A stretch of DNA of 64,000 nt from Isoperla grammatica. Lineage: Eukaryota; Arthropoda; Insecta; Plecoptera; Perlodidae. Below the pieces are notes generated by a model. It had not been told where the DNA came from, made no database searches, and saw nothing but the letters and a program-made list of their open reading frames with translations. Positions 45,295-56,894 of the stretch are shown here, in pieces (position 1 is the first letter of the stretch; every line of letters starts with the position of its first letter). A program made the position numbers and the translations under genes. The stretch spans positions 5,081,458 through 5,145,457 of the forward strand of contig OX246740.1 of assembly GCA_945910005.1 (NCBI GenBank). The letters run 5' to 3'.

Positions 45295-48200
45295 CGGCAT
45301 TGTGAGACGATGCTGAAGAGAAAGGTATTGTCGGATAGCGTACAAGCACAACACGTTAGCCCAGCATTGTGAGACGATGCTGAAGAGAAAGTATTGTCGG
45401 ATAGCGTACAAGCACAACACGTAAGGCCCGCATTGTCCTGACGATGCTGAAGAGAAAGGTATTGTCGGATAGCGTACAAGCACAACACGTTAGCCTCGCA
45501 TTGTGAGACGATGCTGAAGAGAAAGGTATTGTCGGATAGCGTACAAGCACAACACGTTTGCCCCGCATTGTCCTGACGATGCTGAAGAGAAAGGTATTAT
45601 CGGATAGCGTACAAGCACAACACGTTAGCCCGGCATTGTGAGACGATGCTGAAGAGAAAGGTATTGTCCGATAGCGTACAAGCACAACACGTAAGGCCCG
45701 CATTGTGCTGACGATGCTGAAGAGAAGGGTATTGTCGGATAGCGTACCAGCACAACACGTTAGCCCCGCATTGTGCTGACGATGCTGAAGAGAAAGGTAT
45801 TGTCGGATAGCGTACAAGCACAACACGTTAGCCCGGCATTGTGAGACGATGCTGAAGAGAAAGGTATTGTCGGATAGCGTACAAGCACAACACGTAAGGC
45901 CCGCATTGTGCTGACGATGCTGAAGAGAAAGGTATTGTCGGATAGCGTACAAGCACAACACGTTAGCCCCGCATTGTGCTGACGATGCTGAAGAGAAAGG
46001 TATTGTCGGATAGCGTACAAGCACAACACGCTAGCCCCGCATTGTGCTGACGATGCTGAAGAGAAAGGTATTGTCGGATAGCGTACAAGCACAACACGTT
46101 AGCCCCGCATTGTCCTGACGATGCTGAAGAGAAAGGTATTGTCGGATAGCGTACCAGCACAACACGTTAGCCCCGCATTGTGCTGACGATGCTGAAGAGA
46201 AAGGTATTGTCGGATAGCGTACAAGCACAACACGTAAGCCCCGCATTGTGCTGACGATGCTGAAGAGAAAGGTATTGTCGGATAGCGTACAAGCACAACA
46301 CGTTAGCCCCGCATTGTGCTGACGATGCTGAAGAGAAAGGTATTGTCGGATAGCGTACAAGCACAACACGTAAGCCCTGCATTGTGAGACGATGCTGAAG
46401 AGAAAGGTATTGTCGGATAGCGTACCAGCACAACACGTTAGCCCCGCATTGTGCTGACGATGCTGAAGAGAAAGGTATTGTCGGATAGCGTACAAGCACA
46501 ACACGTAAGCCCCGCATTGTGCTGACGATGCTGAAGAGAAAGGTATTGTCGGATAGCGTACAAGCACAACACCTTAGCTCCACATTGTGCTGACGATGCT
46601 GAAGAGAAAGGTATTGTCGGATAGCGTACAAGCACAACACGTTAGCCCCGCATTGTGCTGACGATGCTGAAGAGAAAGGTATTGTCGGATAGCGTACAAG
46701 CACAACACGTTAGCCCCGCATTGTGCTGACGATGCTGAAGAGAAAGGTATTGTCGGATAGCGTACAAGCACAACACGTTAGCCCGGCATTGTGAGACGAT
46801 GCTGAAGAGAAAGGTATTGTCGGATAGCGTACAAGCACAACACGTTAGCCCGGCATTGTGAGACGATGCTGAAGAGAAAGGTATTGTCGGATAGCGTACA
46901 AGCACAACACGTTAGCCCGGCATTGTGAGACGATGCTGAAGAGAAAGGTATTGTCGGATAGCGTACAAGCACAACACGTTAGCCCGGCATTGTGAGACGA
47001 TGCTGAAGAGAAAGGTATTGTCGGATAGCGTACAAGCACAACACGTTAGCCCGGCATTGTGAGACGATGCTGAAGAGAAAGGTATTGTCCGATAGCGTAC
47101 AAGCACAACACGTAAGGCCCGCATTGTGCTGACGATGCTGAAGAGAAGGGTATTGTCGGATAGCGTACCAGCACAACACGTTAGCCCCGCATTGTGCTGA
47201 CGATGCTGAAGAGAAAGGTATTGTCGGATAGCGTACAAGCACAACACGTAAGCCCCGCATTGTGCTGACGATGCTGAAGAGAAAGGTATTGTCGGATAGC
47301 GTACAAGCACAACACCTTAGCTCCACATTGTGCTGACGATGCTGAAGAGAAAGGTATTGTCGGATAGCGTACAAGCACAACACGTTAGCCCCGCATTGTG
47401 CTGACGATGCTGAAGAGAAAGGTATTGTCGGATAGCGTACAAGCACAACACGTTAGCCCGGCATTGTGAGACGATGCTGAAGAGAAAGGTATTGTCGGAT
47501 AGCGTACAAGCACAACACGTTAGCCCCGCATTGTGCTGACGATGCTGAAGAGAAAGGTATTGTCGGATAGCGTACAAGCACAACACGTTAGCCCGGCATT
47601 GTGAGACGATGCTGAAGAGAAAGGTATTGTCGGATAGCGTACAAGCACAACACGTTAGCCCGGCATTGTGAGACGATGCTGAAGAGAAAGGTATTGTCGG
47701 ATAGCGTACAAGCACAACACGTTAGCCCGGCATTGTGAGACGATGCTGAAGAGAAAGGTATTGTCGGATAGCGTACAAGCACAACACGTTAGCCCGGCAT
47801 TGTGAGACGATGCTGAAGAGAAAGGTATTGTCGGATAGCGTACAAGCACAACACGTTAGCCCGGCATTGTGAGACGATGCTGAAGAGAAAGGTATTGTCC
47901 GATAGCGTACAAGCACAACACGTAAGGCCCGCATTGTGCTGACGATGCTGAAGAGAAGGGTATTGTCGGATAGCGTACCAGCACAACACGTTAGCCCCGC
48001 ATTGTGCTGACGATGCTGAAGAGAAAGGTATTGTCGGATAGCGTACAAGCACAACACGTTAGCCCGGCATTGTGCTGACGATGTTGAAGAGAAAGGTATT
48101 GTCGGATAGCGTACAAGCACAACACCTTAGCCCCGCATTGTGCTGACGATGCTGAAGAGAAAGGTATTGTCGGATAGCGTACCAGCACAACACGTTAGCC

Positions 48201-49149
48201 CGGCATTGTGAGACGATGCTGAAGAGAAAGGTATTGTCGGATAGCGTACAAGCACAACACGTTAGCCCCGCATTGTGCTGACGATGCTGAAGAGAAAGGT
48301 ATTGTCGGATAGCGTACAAGCACAACACGTTAGCCCCGCATTGTGCTGACGATGCTGAAGAGAAAGGTATTGTCGGATAGCGTACAAGCACAACACGTTA
48401 GCCCGGTATTGTGAGACGATGCTGAAGAGAAGGGTATTGTCGGATAGCGTACCAGCACAACACGTTAGCCCCGCATTGTGCTGACGATGCTGAAGAGAAA
48501 GGTATTGTCGGATAGCGTACAAGCACAACACGTTAGCCCGGCATTGTGCTGACGATGCTGAAGAGAAAGGTATTGTCGGATAGCGTACAAGCACAACACG
48601 TTAGCTCCGCATTGTGCTGACGATGCTGAAGAGAAAGGTATTGTCGGATAGCGTACAAGCACAACACGTTAGCCCCGCATTGTGCTGACGATGCTGAAGA
48701 GAAAGGTATTGTCGGATAGCGTACAAGCACAACACGTTAGCTCCGCATTGTGCTGACGATGCTGAAGAGAAAGGTATTGTCGGATAGCGTACAAGCACAA
48801 CACGTTAGCCCCGCATTGTGCTGACGATGCTGAAGAGAAAGGTATTGTCGGATAGCGTACAAGCACAACACCTTAGCCCCGCATTGTGCTGACGATGCTG
48901 AAGAGAAAGGTATTGTCGGATAGCGTACAAGCACAACACGTTAGCTCCGCATTGTGCTGACGATGCTGAAGAGAAAGGTATTGTCGGATAGCGTACAAGC
49001 ACAACACGTTAGCCCCGCATTGTGCTGACGATGCTGAAGAGAAAGGTATTGTCCGATAGCGTACAAGCACAACACGTTAGCCCCGCATTGTGCTGACGAT
49101 GCTGAAGAGAAAGGTATTGTCGGATAGCGTACAAGCACAGCACGTTAGC

Positions 49150-49283
49150 CACACATCAACACAACTGAACCCCTCACCAAAATCCTCAGCGTTAACGTCA
49201 GTATCATTTTTCGGAATTCTTTTTGCACAAGAAAATAAGTCACCATCAAACGTTGAATGAGTGTAGTACAATACTCCAATCAA
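49150..49283 (-). CDS. Short coding-like frame at the satellite edge
   Basis: The frame from ATG at 49283 reads G-V-L-Y-Y-T-H-S-T-F-D-G-D-L-F, then K-N-D-T-D-V-N-A-E-D-F-G-E-G-F-S-C-V-D before entering satellite sequence. It looks more protein-like than its surroundings but I cannot name it. It may be an exon truncated by the array. Confidence 0.25.
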
Positions 49284-49304
49284 TTGGAGACTCCAATTGA
49301 AGAA

Positions 49305-49636
49305 TGGTTGAATTCATAGTTCCCACGTGACGTCACAGCGGCCATGATTGCGACACAATTGATGCTAACCAATCCTAGATCATTCGCAAATACTATTGAA
49401 ATTTAATAAATAAGCCTAATTCAACACTTAAAAAGTAAACATAAGTAATAAACAAATAAAATATTTACACACATACCAATTGTATCTGAAAAACAGACTG
49501 AATTTTAAAGAACTAAGAATGTATGTGTTCTACCACAACAGCCTTCAATTGTTTCTCCATGGCAACGTAAAAGTTTGATCACAAATGTGGCCGCTACGCG
49601 CAAAGATGTGACGTACGTGCAACCTATGAATTAAGT
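49305..49636. mobile_element. MITE-like inverted repeat
   Basis: AATTCATAGTTCCCACGTGA at the left and its inverted relative (AATTCATAGGTTGCACGTAC) at the right, each followed by ACGTCAC and GCGGCCA. The target duplication is not clear. Confidence 0.55.
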
Positions 49637-49646
49637 CATCTGTACG

Positions 49647-50380
49647 AGAGCCACATTTATGAAATTGGATCAATCTGTCTTTACCCGTTGAAATCTATAC
49701 ATTCTTTAGAAAAAAATTATTTAGTATGGAACATTTCAATATCGGAAGGGTTAGTGGCGTTGCAACGCCCCAAGGCCAACCAATGCCTGAATGTCACGTA
49801 CGCACTTCTGTCAATTAAATAACTATAAGCTTATTATTTCTTCTAGGTAGAGCCATGAAATTCACTGTACTTAGCTCGTATGGTTATGATTGTTTACATA
49901 AACATAGTAAAAAACAAAAGAAATATTGATAAATACTCCGTTTCGTAAAACAAATAGGCAGCCTCAGCGAGAATTCTAGCAATATGAAGACTTTGGTTAC
50001 CCCTGAGAGCTATATTTATGAAATTGGATTGATGGTTTTTAACTTTTGAAATCAATGTATTATCTTATTTCATTATTTGGTATGGAATATGTCAATATCG
50101 GAAGGGATTGTGGCGTCGCAACGCCCCAAAGTTAAACATCGTCAGAATTTCGCGTACGCACTGTGTCTATGAATTAACTGTACCTTGTTATTGATTCTAG
50201 GAAGAGCCATAAAGTTAACTGTTATTAACTAGTAAGGTTAAGACTGTTTGCAGAACAAAATTTAAAATCAAAATAAATGTTGATAAGTACTCCGTTTCAT
50301 AAAATAATAGACCACGGTTTGGAATAATTTTTAACAATCTCGGTAATTTGGTTACCCCTGAGAGCCAGATTGATGAATTT
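49647..50380 (+). repeat. Tandem duplication, ~358-bp period, two copies plus a third start
   Basis: Units begin at GAGAGCCACATTTATGAAATTGG (49647), GAGAGCTATATTTATGAAATTG (50006) and GAGAGCCAGATTGATGAATT (50362). Shared landmarks are TCAATATCGGAAGGG, GCAACGCCCCAA, CTCCGTTTC and TTTGGTTACCCCTGAGAGC. Copies are clearly diverged. Each has a small ATG frame through ATATCGGAAGGG that I do not trust. Confidence 0.75.
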
Positions 50381-50499
50381 AGTTATCAATGTCTTCTACC
50401 ATTGGATTCGTCACACTCTGAGCAAATTATTATATAAAGCATATTTGTAATAATCCCAGGCAAAAAGCTTAAAAGAAGAGATTGAGCCCACCCACCAGC

Positions 50500-50605
50500 C
50501 TAGGGACTGCTACGTCCTTCTTGACACTTTCCTCCAAATACACCCGTCGTCATATGATCTTCGTTGTCGATTACGTCGTTAAACCAAAATAAATTTTAAA
50601 AAAAA
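50500..50605 (+). repeat. SINE-like 3' tail
   Basis: GTCATATGATCTTCG...GATTACGTCGTTAAACC, then A/T-rich, matches the tail of the repeat at 30279-30530. Confidence 0.5.
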
Positions 50606-51060
50606 ATTAGCCCACCCACATAGTTCACTCTTCCTTCAATAAGAAGCCCACTGGAGCAAAAGTTTGTACATTTGAGTACAGATTGACATGCAAGAAATTA
50701 AAATTCTACGTAACAATTAAGTTCTATAAAAATACGTGAATATCATATTTGTGTAGAATTCTAAGAGGAATCATTCTTGTTATATTCTATTTTGTCATGA
50801 AACTTGGCATTATGGAGATAAATGGGAAAAACACTTGCAGTGGCGACCATTTTGTTTTTTACGTACAGCTCGTGAATCTCTAAAATTTGAGACCGTACAT
50901 AGCATCCACAGTTCGGATTGGACAAAATAATGTGGACAATGATATATTAAGTAGTTCTAAGTAGATTTTAATAAGGTAAACACATGGAAATACTTGACAT
51001 TTGTGTCCGTACAACATGTTTATGCCGGTTTTGACCGAGTTTGTATGTATTGCAACAATA

Positions 51061-51061
51061 A

Positions 51062-51117
<56 letters not shown>

Positions 51118-51205
51118 TGATAATGATGATGATGCTAATGATAATGATAATGATAATGATAATGATGATAATGATAATGATAATGATAATAATGTTAATG
51201 TATAT
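51061..51205 (+). repeat. (AAT)n then (AATGAT)n microsatellite
   Basis: About 17 AAT units followed by compound GATAAT/AATGAT units. Confidence 0.95.
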
Positions 51206-51265
51206 GTAATGGATGACTATAATCTACCTACTTACAAATACAGAGACAAATTGGAGCTTGTTTAC

Positions 51266-51545
51266 CTCGAAATGTGGAAATGTGGAACCCCGGGCCCCGG
51301 TACCGCGAGCAAGCCACTGTCTGCGCTACGGTCTGGCTGTTTTGCACGGTTTCGAATGCTGCGCAACATGAGTCAAGTAAATAATGTTTACAAATTTAAA
51401 GTAAAACCAACAGTAAAGAATTTCAAATCAGATGAACAATGTTTACTTACTACCATTTGTAGATATTGCTTCTCTTTCCTCTTCGTGACTTTCTGCGCTC
51501 ATTTACGCGCAACTTTTGCGATCCTTCTCCCTTGCGTCTTGCCAT
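51266..51545 (-). CDS. Basic-exon family member, 2 exons
   Basis: Exon 1 is 51545-51451 (95 nt, donor GTAAGT, phase 2): M-A-R-R-K-G-E-G, L-R-V-N-E-R-R-K-S-R-R-G-K-R-S-N-I-Y-K-W, the best example of the family core. The 92-nt intron ends CATGTTGCGCAG. Exon 2 is 51358-51266 (93 nt, entered and left in phase 2, donor GTAAAC): R-N-R-A-K-Q-P-D-R-S-A-D-S-G and A-V-P-G-P-G-V-P-H-F-H-I-S. Exon 3 was not found; the (AAT)n tract follows. A sister copy is at 33.1 kb. Confidence 0.65.
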
Positions 51546-51896
51546 GGCAGCGCCAAGAGTGGCAATGACGGGTCTGTGGTAGGAACTGAACGTGGCGTGC
51601 GCAGAGGGTGATCAATGTGGGGCACAATGAATTCCCCGCCAAAAACTTCCCGGTGGCGCCACGGGGGGGGGGGGGGTCTGGGGGTATGCCCCCGTCACAA
51701 AAAAGCGGCGTACGCGATTTTTTATAAACATGCGTTTTTTTTTTGTTTTTTTTTGCGTATTAGCAGGAGTACAGGTTGTCTGTTGAATGGGTTAATTTCA
51801 CAAAATTCTTTGTGGATATCAGTGATACTGATATCATTGTACATGCAAAGTGATGGAAATGGTCAATCACGAAGCCAAAATCTTGGCGGTACAAAT

Positions 51897-52500
51897 GAGG
51901 GCACTGGGTCAAAAACAAGATAAGTCCACTTTTGGAAAAAAAAAGTTATGGCTGGTGAAAATTTGTATTATAAGTAAGCTTTCTTTTGGTGCAAAAACGA
52001 GATAAGTCCGGACTTGAATGGCTATGTTACATCCATTCTAATCCTAAAATAACCTCCATCGGTAGCAAAAACCAGACAAGTCCCTGGACTTGTCTGGTTT
52101 ATGAGCCAAAACATTCAATCGAGATGGCGGTGCTTGCCAGCTGGGAACTGTCATTTCATGTGACATTAGAGGTTAGGTAGTCGTTGTTTGGTCGTAATGA
52201 TGAACTCTTCTAAGAGAAAAAGCCAGAAAAAATCTATCTGATTTATTTTGCATTAAAATTTTGTTTGGTGCAAAAACAAGACAAGTCACATCAAATATAA
52301 AATTCATAATATGACTAATTATGAATATTTTTTTTTTTTTTATCTTGATTTTACTTAAAAACACCCGTAGGTTTAAGTTATGCTTCATAAATCAGCAATT
52401 ACATGAACAGATATATATGTTAGGAATTTTCAAACTTTGTTTTTCGATTTACTCAGAACTTACTTATGTGGACTTATCTAGTTTTTGCCCCAAGGCCCTC
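51897..52500. mobile_element. DNA transposon with repeated subterminal sites
   Basis: Ends GAGGGCACTGGGTCAAAAAC and GAGGGCCTTGGGGCAAAAAC (inverted), with AAAT on both sides (51893-51896, 52501-52504). The motif CAAAAACNAGAYAAGTCC occurs about six times in both orientations inside. No transposase. The superfamily is undetermined. Confidence 0.75.
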
Positions 52501-52504
52501 AAAT

Positions 52505-53100
52505 GTTAAACGTGCGAGTGTAGCCGAGCGGCAAACTGTGACAGAACACACATGATGCAACCGCGAGCAGAAGTCGAGATAGAGAAATTTCTACATTGTT
52601 GTGACTTGTGAGTAAGACGCTACCAAAGCTATTAAATAAGCACACCTACCCTAATACGGGGGGGGGAGGGGCAAATTCCCTTCTCATGCCCCCTCCCCCC
52701 CCCCCCCCCCCCCCCTGCGTACGCCTATGGAACTGAACTCAAAATGAATTCTGCAAGGGCTTCCTTTCTCTGAAGCTAATAAATTCCATGTGTCCAAATC
52801 TAGCAGTATATTGTGCTATCTTTCTATAAGGCCCCCACTCTCGCCCAGAACAAACTCAATACTAAGACAGCTTATTATCTTCCACTAAGGTTGTTGGTGT
52901 TATTTTTCTTCAAACTACAGACATAGAATCTACATCTTCAATTCTATTGATAAATGAAAAAAAATGTTCGCAAAAATGATTTTATCGGCAATAGTCACAA
53001 TTACACGCCTCCGCATGTGGTAAATAAAGGGGGGGGGGGGGAGGTCCTATACCATTCGGGTTATACAAATTATGCGGACTTCCCTGACAGATCCCTTCCT
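52505..53100. other. Intergenic DNA with poly-G/poly-C
   Basis: Runs at 52658-52667, 52690-52714 and 53029-53041. The first two bracket GCAAATTCCC and end in CTGCGTACGCCTATGG, resembling an end of the poly-G hAT family. No gene is supported. Confidence 0.4.
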
Positions 53101-53109
53101 AGCTGTCTG

Positions 53110-53215
53110 TGTGTCCCGTACGTTGGGGCGGGACGCCAGTCCTAAGCGTGTCGGCCACCTAGAGACGTGGGTTCGAATCCCAATTGTAATTGTAATTGTA
53201 ATTGTTACTTGTTAT
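53110..53215 (+). mobile_element. tRNA-like SINE fragment
   Basis: GTCCTAAGCGTGTCGGCCAC ... GTGGGTTCGAATCCCAATTG: a perfect B box (GGTTCGAATCC) after a degenerate A-box region, followed by an (AATTGT)n tail. Confidence 0.5.
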
Positions 53216-53828
53216 CACTGTGTATAATCTCTATGAAGATCTCTATGGTAATCTCTCGAATATCATGATTGTAATAATAGATACCTAAAGCAACAATAAT
53301 CAATATGTATCATTATCTTCACGAATCTCCCAACCCCTTCGATATTTGTTCTTGTACAGCATAAAACGAATAGCAACAAACTTCCAACAAACTTCGAATG
53401 TACGTCTACTGTTTGGCATTTGAACAAGCCCATGAGCATGAATGGAAGGAATGTGTTGTTTTGTTTGGGGAGCGGCTACAGCCAGCCAGCCAGCCAGCCA
53501 GCCAGGCGCCCGACCCACAGTTTCCACCCCACTCAAACGGCATCTAGAAAACATCATTGTGACATTTCAGTTGACCTCACTTCCAGCGAACGATCGAATT
53601 TAGGTTTTATGGCCTGTTTTCGTACGTTTCACATCTGTTGTGTTCAGCTTCACTTATTTTTAGTATACTATTTTTTTTTAGTTACACAAATTAAATGAAG
53701 TGGTTGAAATATTTAGCTTCTATTATCAATTGCACTTTTTTCGCCGAGTCGCTACGATAAAACCTGACCGAGTTGTTGATTTTAGAAGTTTGTACAGTAC
53801 TCAGAAAATAGGCCTACAACAATATTTT

Positions 53829-54140
53829 CTTCTCGTCACTGCTCGGCAGTCCAGGTTAGTAGAGGAACCTATATGACTGGTCAAAGTTACATCGTCCTTC
53901 TCGTCACTGCTCGGCAGTCCAGGTTAGTGGAGGAACCTATATGACTGGTCAAAGTTACATCGTCCTTTCGGATGGGACGTAAAGCCGATGGTCCCCTTGA
54001 TACTTTTCGACAGGAGTAGGTTACGTGACGGTACCGGCGGTGAGTGAGAAATGTACCGGGTTTCCCCGGGTTCCGGGTCCGGGTTTCCATAAGATCCCAA
54101 CGCTTTAGAGGGACTGACTTGCACCCCTATCAATGAAAAT
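53829..54140 (+). repeat. 68-bp tandem duplication leading into a SINE-like repeat
   Basis: CTTCTCGTCACTGCTCGGCA opens two near-identical 68-bp copies (53829-53896, 53897-53964). The following TTTCGGATGGGACGTAAAGC and GGTCCCC form is a common SINE/META-like 3' module in marine invertebrates (from memory). Confidence 0.6.
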
Positions 54141-55574
54141 ACTCCCCATTGCCATAATATGTTCGATATAAATTATTATAAGTTATTATTCCGTAGTAAA
54201 ACTAAGTATGCCTACAACAACTATTCGGTGATTGACTAGCCACAATAAGTAATAAAATACACAACCAAAATTAATGTTATCTAATACAGCCTACAGGCTA
54301 TAATAAACCAACTATAAGAAATAATAATAACACTAACGAACGTCAATGTCGTGTGAAATATGAATGGTAACTGGCCCGTCTGGCCGTGATAAAATGCATA
54401 TTTAAATGCAATATAAGCCCAAAAAAGGAAGGAAATTGTAAAAATAAAAAGTATAACTAAGCTACGTAGCTATCGAGCACAGGACGAGTGGTGCTGGGGC
54501 CGCGAGGTGGCGTGGTCATATTGCCCCCGCTCGGAACAGTCAGTCAGTGGTGCTTTTTGTATTTACAAACTTTATATGAAATGGCACATATAGCGCGTAT
54601 CGTATAGATAGCCAATTACAATTTTAAAATCCTGAAATCCAGGGGGGGGGGGGGGGGGCAAGTCCCCCCCAACGCGGCGCCCATGGCTGGTCGTGTACTG
54701 ACTCACGTTTCAACAACCCTAGCACGTGGAGGGTAACTATTGAGCAAGAGTGTGGAATGTGGCTCCTTTGTTTGGCTACTGTTCTGGCCAACTGGATGTA
54801 GGGGAAATCGCTTATAACGAGTTCTTTTTTTTTAGAGACGACCTGCACCGAAACACAAAAAGCGAACGTTTACTTTTCGCATTTGTGGCTTACCTAATAA
54901 AGACATCTTATTTGCATTTTAGAGCATTTGCATAAAAAAAATCGCATTGAGATAAGGGTAATAGTCTATGAGAATATATAACGTTTTACCCAAGACACTG
55001 TAATTAAGCCATGGTGTCCCTAAAAATCGAGAACTTTGAACCGAGTTATCTCAAAAACCAGTTCAGGGCAGAGGCTACGTTTTCTTCATATTGTAGTGAA
55101 GCTTTATAGATGACTAAAACTTTGGCCATTTTAGCTTGTGGTCTTATAATGGTATGGCGTTCCTAAATTCTTGGTACCTACTACCTACATTCAAATATTA
55201 TAAGCGTAGCAGTATTAATTTATTGGTAGACTTATACCTAATTTACTATATAGTAATTTAGTAAATAGTAATATAAATAATTTATAAATATATCTAATAT
55301 ATAAATAAAAATAAAATATAAAAATAAAATATAACATTTAAAATAAAAATAAATATAATTATAAATATATATATATATATATATATATAAATAATATCAT
55401 AAATAAAATAATAAGTAAATTTGCATTCTCAGTTTTATTTTCCAAGTCCTGAAATGTTGAGCCTCTTTTAAAATTGGCGTTTTTTGTACGTGTGCCCTCT
55501 TTGGTTTGTAACGGTTTGTCTTCTCCGTTTTGGGCTTGGCCTCTTTTTTGCAAATTTTTTTGCATTTTTGTTTG
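54141..55574. other. Intergenic DNA, mostly AT-rich
   Basis: Contains a poly-G tract at 54642-54658 and an (AT)n run at 55366-55388. A minus-strand frame (55565-55400) is Lys-rich and could be a third exon of the 55.9-kb gene, but no acceptor can be chosen. Confidence 0.35.
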
Positions 55575-55625
55575 GTATTTATTATACAGACTTCATACGC
55601 ATGCCGAATAAGTGACTATACGAAC

Positions 55626-55957
55626 CTTGAATTGAGCCTGTCAGCCCAGAGAGAACACCCTGGTTCTGAGGGGGGCCCTTGAGGACCAGGCGTGGTCGAC
55701 TGCGGCTCTGGTCCGGTCACTTCCGGTTCTTTCTTCAGTAATTGCGATCTGCATTATTATGATCGGAATAAACTATGTCAAGCATTCACATTATTGGTAT
55801 AAAATCAATAACAATTCAAATAGCCAAAACAAAATATAGCCACAACATACCTTCTCCATTTAGCAAAATTATTTCTATTTCCTCTTCTTGATTTCCTCCT
55901 CGTTGACAACCGTATTTTTCCAACGCCTTTCGTGGAGTAGCCGTACGGCCTGTCCAT
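55626..55957 (-). CDS. Basic-exon family member, 2 exons (cassette A)
   Basis: Exon 1 is 55957-55851 (107 nt, donor GTATGT, phase 2): M-D-R-P-Y-G-Y-S-T-K, then L-S-T-R-R-K-S-R-R-G-N-R-N-N-F-A-K-W-R. The intron is 102 nt (ends AATAATGCAG). Exon 2 is 55748-55626 (123 nt, phase 2 in and out, donor GTTCGT): S-Q-L-L-K-K-E-P-E-V, a Pro/Gly/Ser-rich stretch (T-T-P-G-P-Q-G-P-P-S-E-P), then C-S-L-W-A-D-R-L-N-S. The whole cassette is duplicated at 58.3-58.6 kb. Exon 3 is not found. Confidence 0.7.
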
Positions 55958-56171
55958 GTTGCAGCGTGGCTCGATATCTTGTGCAGAGGGAGGCCGTCGT
56001 CAAAGCACAATCCAAACTGCTCTTACCCCTGGCAATGACAATACGTGTTCCGGTCCATTCTGAGAAAGGGGGTCTGTGGGGGTCGCGGCCCACTTGTCAA
56101 TATAGTTATAAACACATAAACTCACACAAATGTGTTCCTCTGTAGCTGTAGCCCGGCCGACAAGTGGGAGA

Positions 56172-56558
56172 CCCAGCGAGGCTATTCTCGAAATAAGAGC
56201 ACGTCATATTACATCACCTCAAAAATCACGTGATATTTGTACCATTTCATAACTTACGGTACGGGTCTTATATAACCTAAAACTTCGCGATAAATTCGAA
56301 CGGGATTGAACGGGAAATGATTGTGATTGTAATACCTTCTTGCTATCTTGCTAAGTGTGGTGTGTGTATATAAATTAAATTTATCCAACAATTTGGAACA
56401 CATTTTTACTAAATTAATTATATACGCTTTGAGGCCGAACGGCGTAGTTTTGAGAAAGTGATAAAAGTTATGATTCATAATAACGCATCGCGTGGTAAAA
56501 ATTCGTCATAACTCGATCACTTGCTCACTGCTCACATTTCGAGAATAGCCCCGCTGGG
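56172..56558. mobile_element. 387-bp MITE inserted in a SINE
   Basis: Ends CCCAGCG(A/G)GGCTATTCTCGAAAT are inverted over 23 bp with one mismatch. They split a tRNA-headed SINE: GACAAGTGGGAGA lies before and TTCGATTCCCAGCACGGTCGG after. The target duplication is unclear because the ends overlap SINE sequence. Confidence 0.65.
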
Positions 56559-56644
56559 TTCGATTCCCAGCACGGTCGGTTTTTTGCTTTGTGTCTTGTC
56601 ACATAAAATATATATGTATATGTGTGAACTAAGACAGCAAGTTA

Positions 56645-56861
56645 AAAATTCCAACCCCGCTTGAAATCGAACCCAGGTCTCTTACTTGCCGACGTGGGAG
56701 TCCTGGATTCGATTCCCAGCGGGGTCGGATTTTTAACTTTCTGTCGTAGTTCACATAATATAAAACCCACAGTGGCTTACTATAAAAACCAGATTTTATA
56801 TATATTATATACGATTTTTTATATTTTGTTGGTTGCAGAATTTATTAAAGGATTGGTTTGA
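56645..56861 (+). mobile_element. tRNA-headed SINE with a second copy at 63.8 kb
   Basis: GGATTCGATTCCCAGC (B-box-like), then GGGGTCGGATTTTTAACTTT and a body ending ATTTTGTTGGTTGCA, matches 63816-63960 over about 145 bp. A minus-strand B box (GGGTTCGATTT) lies just upstream, so two heads face each other. Confidence 0.7.
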
Positions 56862-56894
56862 TCTGTACAAAAGTTTTCTTATAATATATATAAT

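Larger units (their letters stand above)
41455..49148. repeat. 67/68-bp satellite array, roughly 100 copies
   Basis: The unit contains GATGCTGAAGAGAAAGGTAT, TGTCGGATAGCGTACAAGCA and CAACACGTTAGCCCCGCATT. Two length forms alternate: 68 bp with GTGCTGACG and 67 bp with GTGAGACG. Variable positions (GCCCCGC, GCCCGGC, GCCCTGC, GCTCCGC; GTCGG/GTCCG) define subfamilies. A 12-unit block repeats at 810 bp in the right half (for example 46781 and 47591). It is interrupted at about 44645-45294. All long frames in it follow from the unit. Confidence 0.98.

Noticed and set aside
41455..49148. Dozens of 65-222 residue frames with a repeating peptide
   Set aside because: They result from a 67/68-bp unit that lacks stops in some frames; the unit is not a multiple of three, so frames shift between copies and there is no stable protein.
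41455..49148. CRISPR-like array
   Set aside because: Units are contiguous with no unique spacers, and the DNA is eukaryotic. This is a satellite.
41455..49148. Hammerhead ribozyme in the satellite unit (CTGACGA ... GAAA)
   Set aside because: The boxes are present but there is no pairing for stem II and no cleavage triplet before stem I.
53300..53557. Trp/Gly/Ala-rich protein
   Set aside because: Created by a (CCAG)n microsatellite.
56254..56478. Protein in the MITE at 56.2 kb
   Set aside because: No start context, no motif; lies wholly inside a non-coding element.
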